Counted from the stretch's first letter, positions 6,528 to 14,653 are shown. The stretch: DNA of 35,533 bases from an uncultured Pseudomonadota bacterium (GCA_902788485.1 CADAKI010000003.1:69032-104564), one strand, 5' to 3'. Made by a program: numbers and translations. The notes: generated by a model not told the origin, from the letters alone.

Positions 6528-8724
6528 ACATAAAATTTTGTGGATTGACATCAATTTTTATTCTGATATTTGGGGGAACGCGAACACCGGACAACCAATG
6601 CGATACCACCGGTTGCAGATTTGCCCGTTCGTCACCAGATATCAAAAAACGCATGCGATACCACGAACGAATTTGATATATTTGTGCCGCGATTGGACCC
6701 AAAATTTTTCCGCCATTTAATATTGGTGCATGCGCAGATAATTCATCACAAAACTGTTTTAATTTTTGTTCGTTGTTGCCTTCTATAATCAATGCAATCA
6801 GTTGACCAAATGGCGGCATTTTTGCAACACGCCGCGCAGACAGGTCGGCGGACATAAAACTGTCGCGGTCACATGCACAAATTGCCGCAAACACCGGGTT
6901 ATCGGGTTGATATGTTTGCAACAATACGCGGCCCGGTAATTCGCCACGACCCGCACGACCGGCAACCTGGAACAATTGTTGAAATGTATGTTCGGGTGCG
7001 CGAAAATCCGTACCAAACAATCCCATATCGGCATCCACCACACCAACCAGTGTCAGGTTCGGAAAGTGGTGACCTTTGGCCAAAATTTGTGTTCCAATCA
7101 CAATATCAATTTTGCCGTTTTCCATATCGCCAACCAATCGTTCCAATGTTTGACGCGTTGGGATTGTATCACTGGAAACTAACGCGGTTTTTGCGTTTGG
7201 AAAACGAATATTGACCTCTTGCTGAATCCGTTCCAGGCCGGCACCAAATTGCGATACATTGTCACCGCATTGCGGACATTTTTGTGACAATGTCATTGTC
7301 CGCCCACACATATGGCATAATAATTTTCCCAACCGTTTATGGTATGTCATACCCACCGAACAATCAGGACATGTTGCGACCCAACCACATTTTCGACACT
7401 GGGTAATTGGGGCAAAACCGCGACGATTGATAAATAACATAACCTGTTGATGCGTACCCAATGTTTCGTTTATCGCATCACATAAAACAGGCGACAAATT
7501 GCCGTGTTGTGGGGTATCATCACCCGGCAACATATAATCCGTTGGACGATGTTCGCGCAAATCTATAGTTGATATTTTGGGCATTTGTGCACCACCAAAA
7601 CGCGATTTCAATTTTAAGATTTTATATTTACCGATTTCGACATTATGTAATGTTTCCGCCGATGGCGTGGCCGACGCCAATACAACCGGAAACCCCGCAA
7701 TTTTTGCACGCAAAATCGCCATATCGCGCGCGTGATAGTTGCCCATATCTTCTTGTTTATATGATGTGTCGTGTTCTTCGTCAATAACAATCAACCCCAA
7801 ATCTTGCCATGGTAAAAACAGCGCACTGCGTGTGCCGACAATAATTCTGATTTTTTTATTTAACACACCACGCCAAATTTCACGCCGACGCGCCGATGTC
7901 AAATTAGAATGCCACACCACCGGGGGCGCACCAAAACGATTTTTAAAACGTGTCATAAATTGCGCCGTCAATGCAATTTCAGGCATCATCAATAATACCG
8001 ATTTGCCCGCATTATATGCACGCAGAACAGAATCAAAATAAACCTGGGTTTTGCCACTGCCGGTGATTCCATCCAATAAATGCACCGAAAAACCGCCCGC
8101 ATCCACCGATGCACCAATTTCATTTGCCGCCGCAGATTGTTCCGGGTTTAACACGACATTGCCGGTATCACAATATATAAAATTAAAATTATCGGTTTCA
8201 ACCGTGCGCGATTCCACCAATGTCAAAAATCCGCGTTTTATCATTGTGTTTATCACCGCCGATGATACATGCGATATGTTTCGCAAATCGTTCACACTCA
8301 TTGCCGTATTATCGTTTGAAGAATACGCATCCATCACCATTTGACGACTTTCTGTCATTTTGGTATTGGCATCGAAATTAAAATTATATAAAGGTTCGGT
8401 TTTTGGTGGTAAAAATGCGTCCGGCACATTTATTATCAAACGCAGGACCGCACCCGGCGTCATTAATGTCCAATTAGACATTTTCTGAATCCATAATAAA
8501 TCGTTGTCTGACAATTTTTGTGGATATATCTGGGATACATTTTTGATTTTATCGTGGGACAGCCCACTGTCGCCGAAACCAAAGATAACACCAATATATG
8601 GACGGCGCATCACAGACACACGCACAAATTGCCCGATATCGGCATCACCCGTTAAACGATAGTCGTATCCGGTATTGATAACATTTGGAATTAAAACTTT
8701 TACAATGGTGTCTTTTGCAAACAT
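6526..8724 (-). CDS. priA: Primosomal protein N' (PriA helicase)
   Basis: PriA recognises stalled forks and D-loops and reloads the replicative helicase. The 732-residue protein shows helicase motif I GITGSGKT, the DEEH box in IDEEHDTSYKQED, motif III ASATPSAET, motif V GTQILAKGHHFPNL and motif VI QVAGRAGRGELPG. Between the helicase lobes is the PriA zinc region, with four CxxC pairs (CRKCGWVATCPDC, CHMCGRT, CPQCGDN). The start at 8724 has no clear ribosome binding site; the divergent kinase gene starts 73 bases away. Confidence 0.97.
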   Translation of the reverse strand: MFAKDTIVKVLIPNVINTGYDYRLTGDADIGQFVRVSVMRRPYIGVIFGFGDSGLSHDKIKNVSQIYPQKLSDNDLLWIQKMSNWTLMTPGAVLRLIINVPDAFLPPKTEPLYNFNFDANTKMTESRQMVMDAYSSNDNTAMSVNDLRNISHVSSAVINTMIKRGFLTLVESRTVETDNFNFIYCDTGNVVLNPEQSAAANEIGASVDAGGFSVHLLDGITGSGKTQVYFDSVLRAYNAGKSVLLMMPEIALTAQFMTRFKNRFGAPPVVWHSNLTSARRREIWRGVLNKKIRIIVGTRSALFLPWQDLGLIVIDEEHDTSYKQEDMGNYHARDMAILRAKIAGFPVVLASATPSAETLHNVEIGKYKILKLKSRFGGAQMPKISTIDLREHRPTDYMLPGDDTPQHGNLSPVLCDAINETLGTHQQVMLFINRRGFAPITQCRKCGWVATCPDCSVGMTYHKRLGKLLCHMCGRTMTLSQKCPQCGDNVSQFGAGLERIQQEVNIRFPNAKTALVSSDTIPTRQTLERLVGDMENGKIDIVIGTQILAKGHHFPNLTLVGVVDADMGLFGTDFRAPEHTFQQLFQVAGRAGRGELPGRVLLQTYQPDNPVFAAICACDRDSFMSADLSARRVAKMPPFGQLIALIIEGNNEQKLKQFCDELSAHAPILNGGKILGPIAAQIYQIRSWYRMRFLISGDERANLQPVVSHWLSGVRVPPNIRIKIDVNPQNFM

Positions 8725-8796
8725 ACCAATAAAATACTTGTTTTTTTTATAAAATTCAATACCATTTATCGTGATTCAAGCCCAAGGGTTATTTAT

Positions 8797-9507
8797 ATGT
8801 GGAAATTTTTCTTTGATATTGCATACGCGTTCAGTTTTTTAATTTTTATCCCACGCGCACGACGCCGTTTTCGCGATTGGTATTTGTTTGGATATCGTGA
8901 AAAATTGGATGATTTATTAAATACCGTGCCGGAATTGAAAAATAAAAAAATGCGCCTGACCAAGGGCGGAGGGTCATTGGCGTTTATTTTCGAAAACCGC
9001 GATGTATATCGTGTCCGCAAACGTGAGTACGAGGCCACATCGGTGTTTCCCCGATTGGTGCGAGAACAACGTATAACAAATGCACTGCGCCGATATTTAC
9101 CGGTTGCAATTCCAAAAATTGAATTTGTTCATGGTAAAAAATTTGTATTTTATAAAACCCATTTTATTCCGGGTGTGATTTTGGCAAATTTGCCCGAACG
9201 CGAGTTAAATGCGCACGCCGATGAAATCGCCCAACAGTTGGCAAACTTTTTGAAAAAGTTGCATGCCGCGAAACCAAAAACGATTTCGGATTTGGCGGGC
9301 AAAAACCCGGATGCACATTGGGTTCATACGGATTTATGCAGTAATATTTTAATCAATCCAAAAACATTTGAAATTACCGGTGTGATTGATTGGGAATGGA
9401 CATCGTGGGGAAATGCGTCAATGGATTTTATCAGTTTATACAACCGTCGCCGCAAAATGCGTCGCACAGAAATCCCAGTAAAAACCGTGATTAAATATTA
9501 CGAATAA
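8797..9507 (+). CDS. Aminoglycoside/choline kinase-like (APH fold) protein
   Basis: The 236-residue protein has the small-molecule kinase signature H177-T-D179-L-C-S-N183 (the HxDxxxxN catalytic loop) followed by ITGVIDWEWTSWG, the metal-binding Asp region of the APH/choline kinase fold. The N-terminal lobe holds LTKGGGSLAFIFENRDVYRVRK, which could supply the glycine-rich loop and the lysine. It begins with a hydrophobic, aromatic segment (FFFDIAYAFSFLIFIP) that may bind membrane, which fits a lipid-head-group or LPS-related substrate better than an antibiotic. The substrate is not known. Its last 17 bases overlap the 3' end of miaA tail to tail. Confidence 0.75.
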   Translation: MWKFFFDIAYAFSFLIFIPRARRRFRDWYLFGYREKLDDLLNTVPELKNKKMRLTKGGGSLAFIFENRDVYRVRKREYEATSVFPRLVREQRITNALRRYLPVAIPKIEFVHGKKFVFYKTHFIPGVILANLPERELNAHADEIAQQLANFLKKLHAAKPKTISDLAGKNPDAHWVHTDLCSNILINPKTFEITGVIDWEWTSWGNASMDFISLYNRRRKMRRTEIPVKTVIKYYE

Positions 9508-10399
9508 CCGTATCCAGATCCGCATCGGTCGGAATATGGTCGATTATGACATCGGGGCTGTATTTTTGACGGAACCATGTACGTTGTTTTTTTGCATATT
9601 GGTTTGTATGCAAAATCCAATTTTGAACCATTGTATCATACGAACATCCGCCACGCAGATATGTGACCAATTCAACCGCACCAATCGCACGTTCGGGGGC
9701 CCAACCACTGCGTATGATGGCGCCACCTTCGGTTAATGCACCACCCGCCAACATTTCAGGGATGCGCGCCGCGATACGTTCACGAACGACATCCGGATCC
9801 GGATTGATTAAAACCCGAACCGTATCATCCGCCGATAATATCGCACCAACGCGTTCGGTGCGTTGAAATTCAGTGATATGACGGCCGGTTTCCAAATAAA
9901 TTTCCAATGCACGTGCCACACGCTGTGGGTCGGTCGCCGTAAAATCAGGTGGCAACATCGCAATTACCGCATCACGATCGGTGGCAACCATTTCACGCGC
10001 ACGGGCACGGGTTTCCAAACTGACCTCGGGCATTTCAGAAATACCATACATCAATGAATTTGCGTAATATCCCGTTCCACCAACCACAACCACCGGACGC
10101 CCCGCGGCATGTGCCGCATCACATTCAACGCGCGCCATTTTTTGATATTGACTGACATTTACATGTTCGGACAAAGTGGCAACGGAAAATAATTTATATG
10201 GCACGCCGTCCAATTCACCGGATGCCAATTTATCAGTTTGACCGGCAAAAGGACTGGCCGAGATATTTTCGATTCCGCGATACAGTTGGACACTGTCGCA
10301 ATTAACAATTACGCCGTTTATTTTTTTTGCCAATGCATGGGCAAACCCAGATTTTCCCGATGCCGTTGGACCAACAATAACATAATCTTGTATTTTCAT
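9491..10399 (-). CDS. miaA: tRNA dimethylallyltransferase
   Basis: MiaA adds a dimethylallyl group to N6 of A37 in tRNAs reading U-starting codons. The 302-residue protein has the P-loop VGPTASGKS, DSVQLYRG, VVVVGGTGYYANSL, DPQRVARALEIYLETGRHITEFQ and the C-terminal KKQRTWFRQKY. All are standard MiaA motifs in standard order. The gene converges with the APH-like kinase gene. Confidence 0.97.
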   Translation of the reverse strand: MKIQDYVIVGPTASGKSGFAHALAKKINGVIVNCDSVQLYRGIENISASPFAGQTDKLASGELDGVPYKLFSVATLSEHVNVSQYQKMARVECDAAHAAGRPVVVVGGTGYYANSLMYGISEMPEVSLETRARAREMVATDRDAVIAMLPPDFTATDPQRVARALEIYLETGRHITEFQRTERVGAILSADDTVRVLINPDPDVVRERIAARIPEMLAGGALTEGGAIIRSGWAPERAIGAVELVTYLRGGCSYDTMVQNWILHTNQYAKKQRTWFRQKYSPDVIIDHIPTDADLDTVIRNI

Positions 10400-10458
10400 A
10401 GTATGCGCATTATAAAATCTAAATATAACAATTTCAAGTATTCGTGCAAAAAATCTGA

Positions 10459-10488
10459 TTGCGTGTAAATTTGTAAAAGTGTTATTAT
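10459..10488 (+). promoter_or_regulatory. Probable gap promoter
   Basis: TTGCGT (10459-10464) and TATTAT (10483-10488) are 18 bases apart. An AAAGGA ribosome binding site follows at about 10511, before ATG 10522. Confidence 0.5.
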
Positions 10489-10521
10489 TATTTATGAAAT
10501 ATTTAACGGAAAGGATTAAAC

Positions 10522-11520
10522 ATGAAAAAAGTCAGGGTTGCCATCAATGGTTTCGGTCGTATTGGTCGTTTGGTCTTGCGTGCGGCATTGGAATCAAATC
10601 GACGCGATATAGAATTTGTTGCCATCAATGATTTGGCACCAATCGCACAAAATGCACATTTGTTGCAATATGATTCTGTGCATGGAAAGTTGGGTATGGA
10701 TGTCAAAACAGATGGCGATTATATTATCGTTGGAAGGCAAAAAATTAAATGTTTATCTGAACGCGACCCGGCAAAATTACCGTGGGGAAAAATGCGCGTG
10801 GATGTTGTTATGGAATGCACCGGATTGTTTACCGCCGCAGATAAAGCACGCGTTCACATTGATGCGGGTGCAAAACGCGTGTTGGTGTCGGCGCCGTCGG
10901 CGGGTGCGGACAAAACAATCGTGTTTGGGGTAAATGAAAAAACACTGACAAAAAAAGATGTAATCGTTTCAAACGCGTCTTGCACAACAAATTGCCTGGC
11001 GCATGTGGCGCGGGTGTTATCTGAAAAATTTGGTATAGAAAGCGGTTGGATGACAACGGTGCATGCGTACACCGGCGACCAACAATTATTGGACAAAACG
11101 CACAAAGATTTGCGTCGCGCACGGGCGGCGGCGATGTCCATGATACCAACAACAACCGGTGCGGCACGCGCGATTGGTTTGGTACTGCCAAAATTGGCGG
11201 GCAAATTGGACGGAATTGCAATTCGTGTCCCAACGCCCGATGTATCGGTTGTCGAATTGGTCGTAAATACAACAAAGCCAACAACCGTTGACAAGGTAAA
11301 CGCGGCAATGCGGCACGCCCAATCTGATGTTTTTGGGTATAATGATGCGGCATTGGTGTCGATTGATTTTACCCATGATGCACGTAGTTCCATATTTGAT
11401 GCAACACAAACAAATGTTATTGATGGACATTTGGTTCATGTGACCGCGTGGTATGATAACGAGTGGGGATTTTCCAACCGTATGTGCGACACCGCCGTAG
11501 AAATTGGGAAACTGATTTGA
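10522..11520 (+). CDS. gap: Glyceraldehyde-3-phosphate dehydrogenase
   Basis: This phosphorylating GAPDH of glycolysis converts glyceraldehyde 3-phosphate to 1,3-bisphosphoglycerate. It has the Rossmann motif NGFGRIGRL, then AINDL, whose Asp selects NAD over NADP. The catalytic motif SNASCTTNC has Cys154, and the C-terminal WYDNEWGFSNRM is also present. The length of 332 is normal. It appears to be a single-gene unit followed by the tRNA-Asp promoter; no pgk is adjacent. Confidence 0.97.
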   Translation: MKKVRVAINGFGRIGRLVLRAALESNRRDIEFVAINDLAPIAQNAHLLQYDSVHGKLGMDVKTDGDYIIVGRQKIKCLSERDPAKLPWGKMRVDVVMECTGLFTAADKARVHIDAGAKRVLVSAPSAGADKTIVFGVNEKTLTKKDVIVSNASCTTNCLAHVARVLSEKFGIESGWMTTVHAYTGDQQLLDKTHKDLRRARAAAMSMIPTTTGAARAIGLVLPKLAGKLDGIAIRVPTPDVSVVELVVNTTKPTTVDKVNAAMRHAQSDVFGYNDAALVSIDFTHDARSSIFDATQTNVIDGHLVHVTAWYDNEWGFSNRMCDTAVEIGKLI

Positions 11521-11537
11521 AAAAATAAAAAAAATAC

Positions 11538-11579
11538 TTGCAAAGCGATAAAGAACAGTATAATATTGGTATCGCTTTG
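11538..11579 (+). promoter_or_regulatory. tRNA-Asp promoter flanked by a perfect 10-bp inverted repeat
   Basis: TTGCAA (11538-11543) and TATAAT (11559-11564) form the promoter. CAAAGCGATA (11541-11550) and TATCGCTTTG (11570-11579) are perfect inverted copies flanking the -10 box, one touching the -35 and the other covering the probable start site. They could be an operator or a hairpin. Confidence 0.65.
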
Positions 11580-11589
11580 ATAAGTTTCA

Positions 11590-11667
11590 GGGGTGTTAGC
11601 TCAGCTGGTTTAGAGCGTCTGCCTGTCACGCAGAAGGTCGAGGGTTCGAGCCCCTTACATCCCGCCA
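11590..11667 (+). tRNA. tRNA-Asp (anticodon GTC)
   Basis: A full cloverleaf can be drawn. The acceptor GGGGTGT pairs with ACATCCC with one G-T wobble, the anticodon loop is CTGTCAC with GTC, the T-arm is GAGGGTTCGAGCCCC, and G-CCA is encoded at the 3' end. Confidence 0.97.
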
Positions 11668-11675
11668 CGAATTTT

Positions 11676-11699
11676 AACCACGGTTTGCCGTGGTTTTTT
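11676..11699 (+). terminator. Terminator after tRNA-Asp
   Basis: AACCACGG (11676-11683), loop TTTG, CCGTGGTT (11688-11695), then a T run. Confidence 0.9.
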
Positions 11700-11705
11700 G
11701 TTTTA

Positions 11706-11733
11706 TTGACAACTGCGGCGCATGCGATATAAT
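11706..11733 (+). promoter_or_regulatory. Consensus promoter for the LptM-like gene and possibly tRNA-Leu
   Basis: TTGACA (11706-11711) and TATAAT (11728-11733) match the sigma70 consensus exactly with 16-base spacing. Transcription should begin about 7 bases on, at 11740-11741, which is the ATG of the small ORF. Confidence 0.85.
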
Positions 11734-11740
11734 GTGTGAC

Positions 11741-11860
11741 ATGAAGAAAATGATATTGTGTTTTTTGATATTATCGGTTGTGGCGTTGGCCGGGTGCGGA
11801 AAAAAATCAAACCTGGAACATCCGACGGCCGGATTTCCGCGCAATTATCCGGTGTATTAA
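11741..11860 (+). CDS. Very small LptM/YifL-like lipoprotein
   Basis: This 39-residue ORF encodes a lipoprotein signal (MKKMILCFLILSVVALAGC) followed by CGKKSNLEHP and a Pro/Tyr-rich end. LptM (YifL) is a tiny outer-membrane lipoprotein that helps the LptD-LptE LPS translocon mature. Its hallmark is CGxKGPLxxP straight after the lipobox; here GPL has become SNL, so the match is close but not complete. No ribosome binding site precedes ATG 11741, and the promoter places the transcript start at the ATG, so translation may be leaderless. An in-frame ATG at 11750 would cost the two lysines of the signal. LptE is also encoded in this window at 24649. Confidence 0.65.
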   Translation: MKKMILCFLILSVVALAGCGKKSNLEHPTAGFPRNYPVY

Positions 11861-11866
11861 AATAAT

Positions 11867-11970
11867 GCGGGTATGGTGACGTTGAAGTGCCGCCATACGC
11901 AAATGAAATAAATTATATGCGGGTATGGCGACTACGCAAGTGCCGCCATACGCAACTGAAATAAGTTAGA
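11867..11970 (+). repeat. Two 52-bp tandem repeats abutting tRNA-Leu
   Basis: Copies at 11867-11918 and 11919-11970 both open with GCGGGTATGG, and the tRNA-Leu gene at 11971 opens with the same ten bases. The spacing is exactly 52 twice. Each copy also holds GCCGCCATACGC, which pairs back onto GCGGGTATGG to form a hairpin, then an A/T-rich tail (GAAATAA). The first 13 bases of copy 2 are nearly identical to the tRNA 5' end. They look like repeated partial duplications of the tRNA start. Confidence 0.8.
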
Positions 11971-12055
11971 GCGGGTATGGCGAAATTGGTAGACGCGCTG
12001 GATTTAGGTTCCTGTGGGGCAACCCGTAAGAGTTCGACTCTCTTTACCCGCACCA
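11971..12055 (+). tRNA. tRNA-Leu (anticodon TAG)
   Basis: Acceptor GCGGGTA pairs with TACCCGC, then A-CCA. The D-arm is GGCGAAATTGGTAGACGC, the anticodon loop is TTTAGGT, there is a long class II variable arm, and the T-arm is AGAGTTCGACTCTC. The anticodon stem has one T-T mismatch. Confidence 0.96.
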
Positions 12056-12060
12056 TCCGT

Positions 12061-12077
12061 CTTTGCCGTTGGCAAAG
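12061..12077 (+). other. Hairpin after tRNA-Leu without a T run
   Basis: CTTTGCC-GTT-GGCAAAG is a perfect 7-bp hairpin six bases after the tRNA CCA. Lacking a T tract it is more likely a processing or stability element than a terminator. Readthrough into the next gene is possible. Confidence 0.5.
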
Positions 12078-12128
12078 CCGCGACAGGCGATTAAAATAAC
12101 AACAAATATAATATAATAAGGAAATAAA

Positions 12129-12671
12129 ATGGTAACAATTGTACCACCAACATATTTATATAATAATTCAGACGACGATAACGGTGATTATGGCGGTTTT
12201 GATCCAGATTTGGCTAAAGGTTTCTCATTGGGTATGCTGATAGGTGTGTTTATTATAGTCCCTTATTTTGCATATTTGGAATATATGGACAGTCCCAGCA
12301 AAATTTATGAAAAAGAATTAAAACATGGAACAGAACAAATTTTGACCGCCGCACATGCTGATGCTGTGAATTCTGCAAATACAATTGATATTGATAAATA
12401 TGAATCCGTTCCGCAAATTGTAGCAAAAATTGATTCTGCCCGTTATGCTAGAAAAATTACAAGGTTTATCAAACACAGTGGAACAAAATTTTTGGGCGAG
12501 GAAGAGATAGTTACAGAAAAATATAATGGTTTGTTTGTTAAGATCAGTTATGACTTAACCGTAGATAAAAATCTTATAGCCAAAGATGAAAAGTTTATAA
12601 GACTTTCAAATGGCTATAAACGTGCAGTAGAACAACTGGCTGTGCAACGTCGCATTTCAAAACAAAAATAG
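12129..12671 (+). CDS. Hypothetical single-pass membrane protein
   Basis: The 180-residue protein has an acidic N-terminus (SDDDNGDYGGFDPDL), one membrane helix at about residues 31-50 (FSLGMLIGVFIIVPYFAYL), and a charged helical C-terminal region ending basic (QRRISKQK). ATAAGGA lies 8 bases before the ATG. Codon use is more AT-rich than in neighbouring housekeeping genes. I recognise no family. Confidence 0.65.
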   Translation: MVTIVPPTYLYNNSDDDNGDYGGFDPDLAKGFSLGMLIGVFIIVPYFAYLEYMDSPSKIYEKELKHGTEQILTAAHADAVNSANTIDIDKYESVPQIVAKIDSARYARKITRFIKHSGTKFLGEEEIVTEKYNGLFVKISYDLTVDKNLIAKDEKFIRLSNGYKRAVEQLAVQRRISKQK

Positions 12672-12710
12672 CCACAAAAGTGGGGAAGTATATAATTACC
12701 TAAAAAAAAC

Positions 12711-12738
12711 TTGATTTATCGAAAAAAAACGATAGAAT
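12711..12738 (+). promoter_or_regulatory. rpmG promoter with a TATCG-N8-CGATA palindrome
   Basis: TTGATT (12711-12716) and TAGAAT (12733-12738) are 16 apart. Within the spacer, TATCG (12717-12721) and CGATA (12730-12734) are inverted around eight A. Confidence 0.6.
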
Positions 12739-12767
12739 ACGATACGCAATAAAAAAAGGTTATTAAA

Positions 12768-12947
12768 ATGGCATCAAAAAAAGGCGCAGTAGAAGTTATC
12801 AAATTGGAAAATAAAGAAACAGGATACTTTTACACAACAACAAAAAATACTAAATCTGAAAACACCAAGGGTAAAATGAAATTCCGCAAATATGACCCAA
12901 AATTGCGCAAGCATGTGGTGTTTACCGAAGGTAAAATGTCACACTAG
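12768..12947 (+). CDS. rpmG: 50S ribosomal protein L33
   Basis: The 59-residue protein reads MASKKGAVEVIKLENKE, then GYFYTTTKNT, then KMKFRKYDPKLRKHVVF and a short tail, matching L33 along its length. It has no cysteine, so it is the zinc-free type. AAAAGG precedes the ATG and a terminator follows seven bases after the stop. Confidence 0.95.
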   Translation: MASKKGAVEVIKLENKETGYFYTTTKNTKSENTKGKMKFRKYDPKLRKHVVFTEGKMSH

Positions 12948-12956
12948 GATTCAAAA

Positions 12957-12980
12957 AACCGCCAAACGGCGGTTTTTTTT
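12957..12980 (+). terminator. Terminator after rpmG, possibly bidirectional
   Basis: CCGCC (12959-12963), loop AAAC, GGCGG (12968-12972), with an A run before and eight T after. It can also serve the converging glycosyltransferase gene that ends at 12995. Confidence 0.85.
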
Positions 12981-12994
12981 ATTTGTTGCCCGCC

Positions 12995-14203
12995 CTAATC
13001 TGCGTGTAAAATACGTGTGATGAATTCGCGGATACGTTGGCGGCGATATTTTGTTATGCCAAACATTGATATAAAACGCGCGATTGGTTTGACGATTTTT
13101 TTATATTTTTGATGTTTTATATATTTATGCAACTGGGTTTCATATGCCACCATTGCCGCCGTATCGGTTGTAATATCGCGCGCGGTGAATTTGAATTTAT
13201 TATCAATAAAAAATTGTTTTAATTCGGGGGTTATACCCAAAATCTGGGGCTGGGACGTAAAGTGTGTGGATGGGACGCGTTCAATACTGCCCGCGATATA
13301 TGTGAAATTTAATTTGCGCGCAACACATATATCGTTTTGGATTTCGGCACTGTCGCCCGGAATAGTATTCCGTTTTATCTGAATAACCGTGCCACGGGGG
13401 TGCATAAACAATGCCAAATGCAATGCCGTCCCGGCGGTGCCCGCCATATATTTACACTTTCGCGCCAATGTTATTTGATGTGACAATGGTAATGTTTCGG
13501 GATAAATTATTTTATATCCATTTTTAGCAAAAATTTTTTCAATAGATTTTTCACCAAATGTTCGCCCGTCGTTCATTTTTCCACGCGACAGATAAATTTT
13601 ATCAAATGTTTTGATTTTTTCGTTGCCCATATCGCGCGCAATTTTATCAAATACTTTGTTCATTATTGGTGATATGTATTGCGTTATAACAGAACCTTGG
13701 GGCGGGACATAAATACCACGAAACCGGGTCGTTTTATTTATCAAAATTATGTTATCGGAATTTATTCCCAACCCGGATAAAAATTCCATAACAAACCGTG
13801 GCAAAGATTTTGTTTTTCGCCCAACAACAAAAACAAACTTTTTATTTTTATATTTTGAATCCAACATCGGATACAGGCGGGCCAGACCCTCGAGCAAAAA
13901 GTGTCCAAAGTGCGAAAGTATATAACCACCACCGGCAAAGACAACCGTTTCGTCTATAAAATTATAATTACGCGTAATACGCAAACAGGGGGGGGTAAGC
14001 CGCGGTATTGATGTATGTCCACCAAAACGGTGCGTTATGGATGCGTCACATAAATTGCCCACCGCATCATACACAACCCCAGACACATCCGCCGCATCGA
14101 CGCATATTGTACCATTGTCGATAAATTTTATATCATCGGTCGATATACTGGGCGCGGGATGCGCGATGAAATCTATTTCGTGTTTAACATATTGCGTAAT
14201 CAT
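12995..14203 (-). CDS. GT61 (DUF563) family glycosyltransferase
   Basis: GT61 enzymes transfer sugars onto glycans in the cell envelope. Motifs seen are SHFGHFLLEGLARLYP, KIYLSRGK followed by GEKSIEKIF, and NGYKIIYPETLPLSHQI, then ARKCKYMAGTAGTALHLALF and HPRGTVIQI, which is the family C-terminal signature. I chose ATG 14203 because AAAAGG lies eight bases upstream; an in-frame ATG at 14257 would add 18 residues of Cys/Lys-rich sequence. There is no signal peptide, so it is likely cytoplasmic or membrane-associated. Acceptor and sugar are unknown. An ACP-like gene lies just upstream on the same strand. Confidence 0.85.
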   Translation of the reverse strand: MITQYVKHEIDFIAHPAPSISTDDIKFIDNGTICVDAADVSGVVYDAVGNLCDASITHRFGGHTSIPRLTPPCLRITRNYNFIDETVVFAGGGYILSHFGHFLLEGLARLYPMLDSKYKNKKFVFVVGRKTKSLPRFVMEFLSGLGINSDNIILINKTTRFRGIYVPPQGSVITQYISPIMNKVFDKIARDMGNEKIKTFDKIYLSRGKMNDGRTFGEKSIEKIFAKNGYKIIYPETLPLSHQITLARKCKYMAGTAGTALHLALFMHPRGTVIQIKRNTIPGDSAEIQNDICVARKLNFTYIAGSIERVPSTHFTSQPQILGITPELKQFFIDNKFKFTARDITTDTAAMVAYETQLHKYIKHQKYKKIVKPIARFISMFGITKYRRQRIREFITRILHAD

Positions 14204-14260
14204 GCGATGCCTTTTGATGTATGAGTAAAATTTATCACAACAGCCACACGCATGCAATTA

Positions 14261-14280
14261 AAAAACCGCCAAATCGGCGG
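14261..14280 (-). terminator. Terminator after the ACP-like gene
   Basis: On the minus strand CCGCCG pairs with GGCGG around ATTT and is followed by a T run (plus-strand A run at 14259-14265). It separates the ACP-like gene from the glycosyltransferase. Confidence 0.8.
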
Positions 14281-14285
14281 CAAAT

Positions 14286-14534
14286 TTATTTTTGCATTTT
14301 TAATTGTTTGATAATATTACGGGTCAATGCACCAACAGTTTCGTATTTGATGTAATCAGATTCTGGCAGGGATACATGTAATTTATGTTGTAATGTATAT
14401 AATGTCGCAACAACATCAAAATATGAAAATTTCGGATTTGACATAAATAAAGTTTTCCCCGTAATAGAATTACGTTCCACACCACATTCTTGGGCAACAA
14501 CACGATAAACCTGTTGCGAGATATTTTTTGGCAT
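14286..14534 (-). CDS. Acyl-carrier-protein-like protein lacking a clear DSL serine
   Basis: The 82-residue protein has the helical pattern of acyl carrier proteins: QQVYRVVAQECGVERNSITGKT, then a middle helix (FDVVATLYTLQHKLHVSLPE), then YETVGALTRNIIKQL. In true ACPs the phosphopantetheine serine sits in DSL at the start of the middle helix. Here the aligned stretch is KFSYFDVV, so the serine is displaced by one residue or absent. It may be a degenerate ACP, a binding protein of the same fold, or unrelated. GGGGG lies 7 bases before the ATG. The terminator puts it in its own unit. Confidence 0.55.
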   Translation of the reverse strand: MPKNISQQVYRVVAQECGVERNSITGKTLFMSNPKFSYFDVVATLYTLQHKLHVSLPESDYIKYETVGALTRNIIKQLKMQK

Positions 14535-14628
14535 ACATCAACCCCCATAATTGTTAAAAACGATGGTTAGTATGTTATTCCCAAAATATTCATTTGTCAA
14601 ACGATTATTAAAAAAAACTGATTTTTTT

Positions 14629-14650
14629 ATGGGGCGATTTTACACCCCAT
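14629..14650 (-). terminator. Weak hairpin after parC
   Basis: ATGGGG (14629-14634) and CCCCAT (14645-14650) pair just after the parC stop. On the minus strand an A run and then an eight-base T run follow at some distance, so this is a poor terminator. Confidence 0.35.
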
Positions 14651-14653
14651 TTG

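Noticed and set aside
11538..11732. Plus-strand frame across tRNA-Asp
   Set aside because: It runs through the promoter, tRNA and terminator; a classic spurious ORF over a tRNA.
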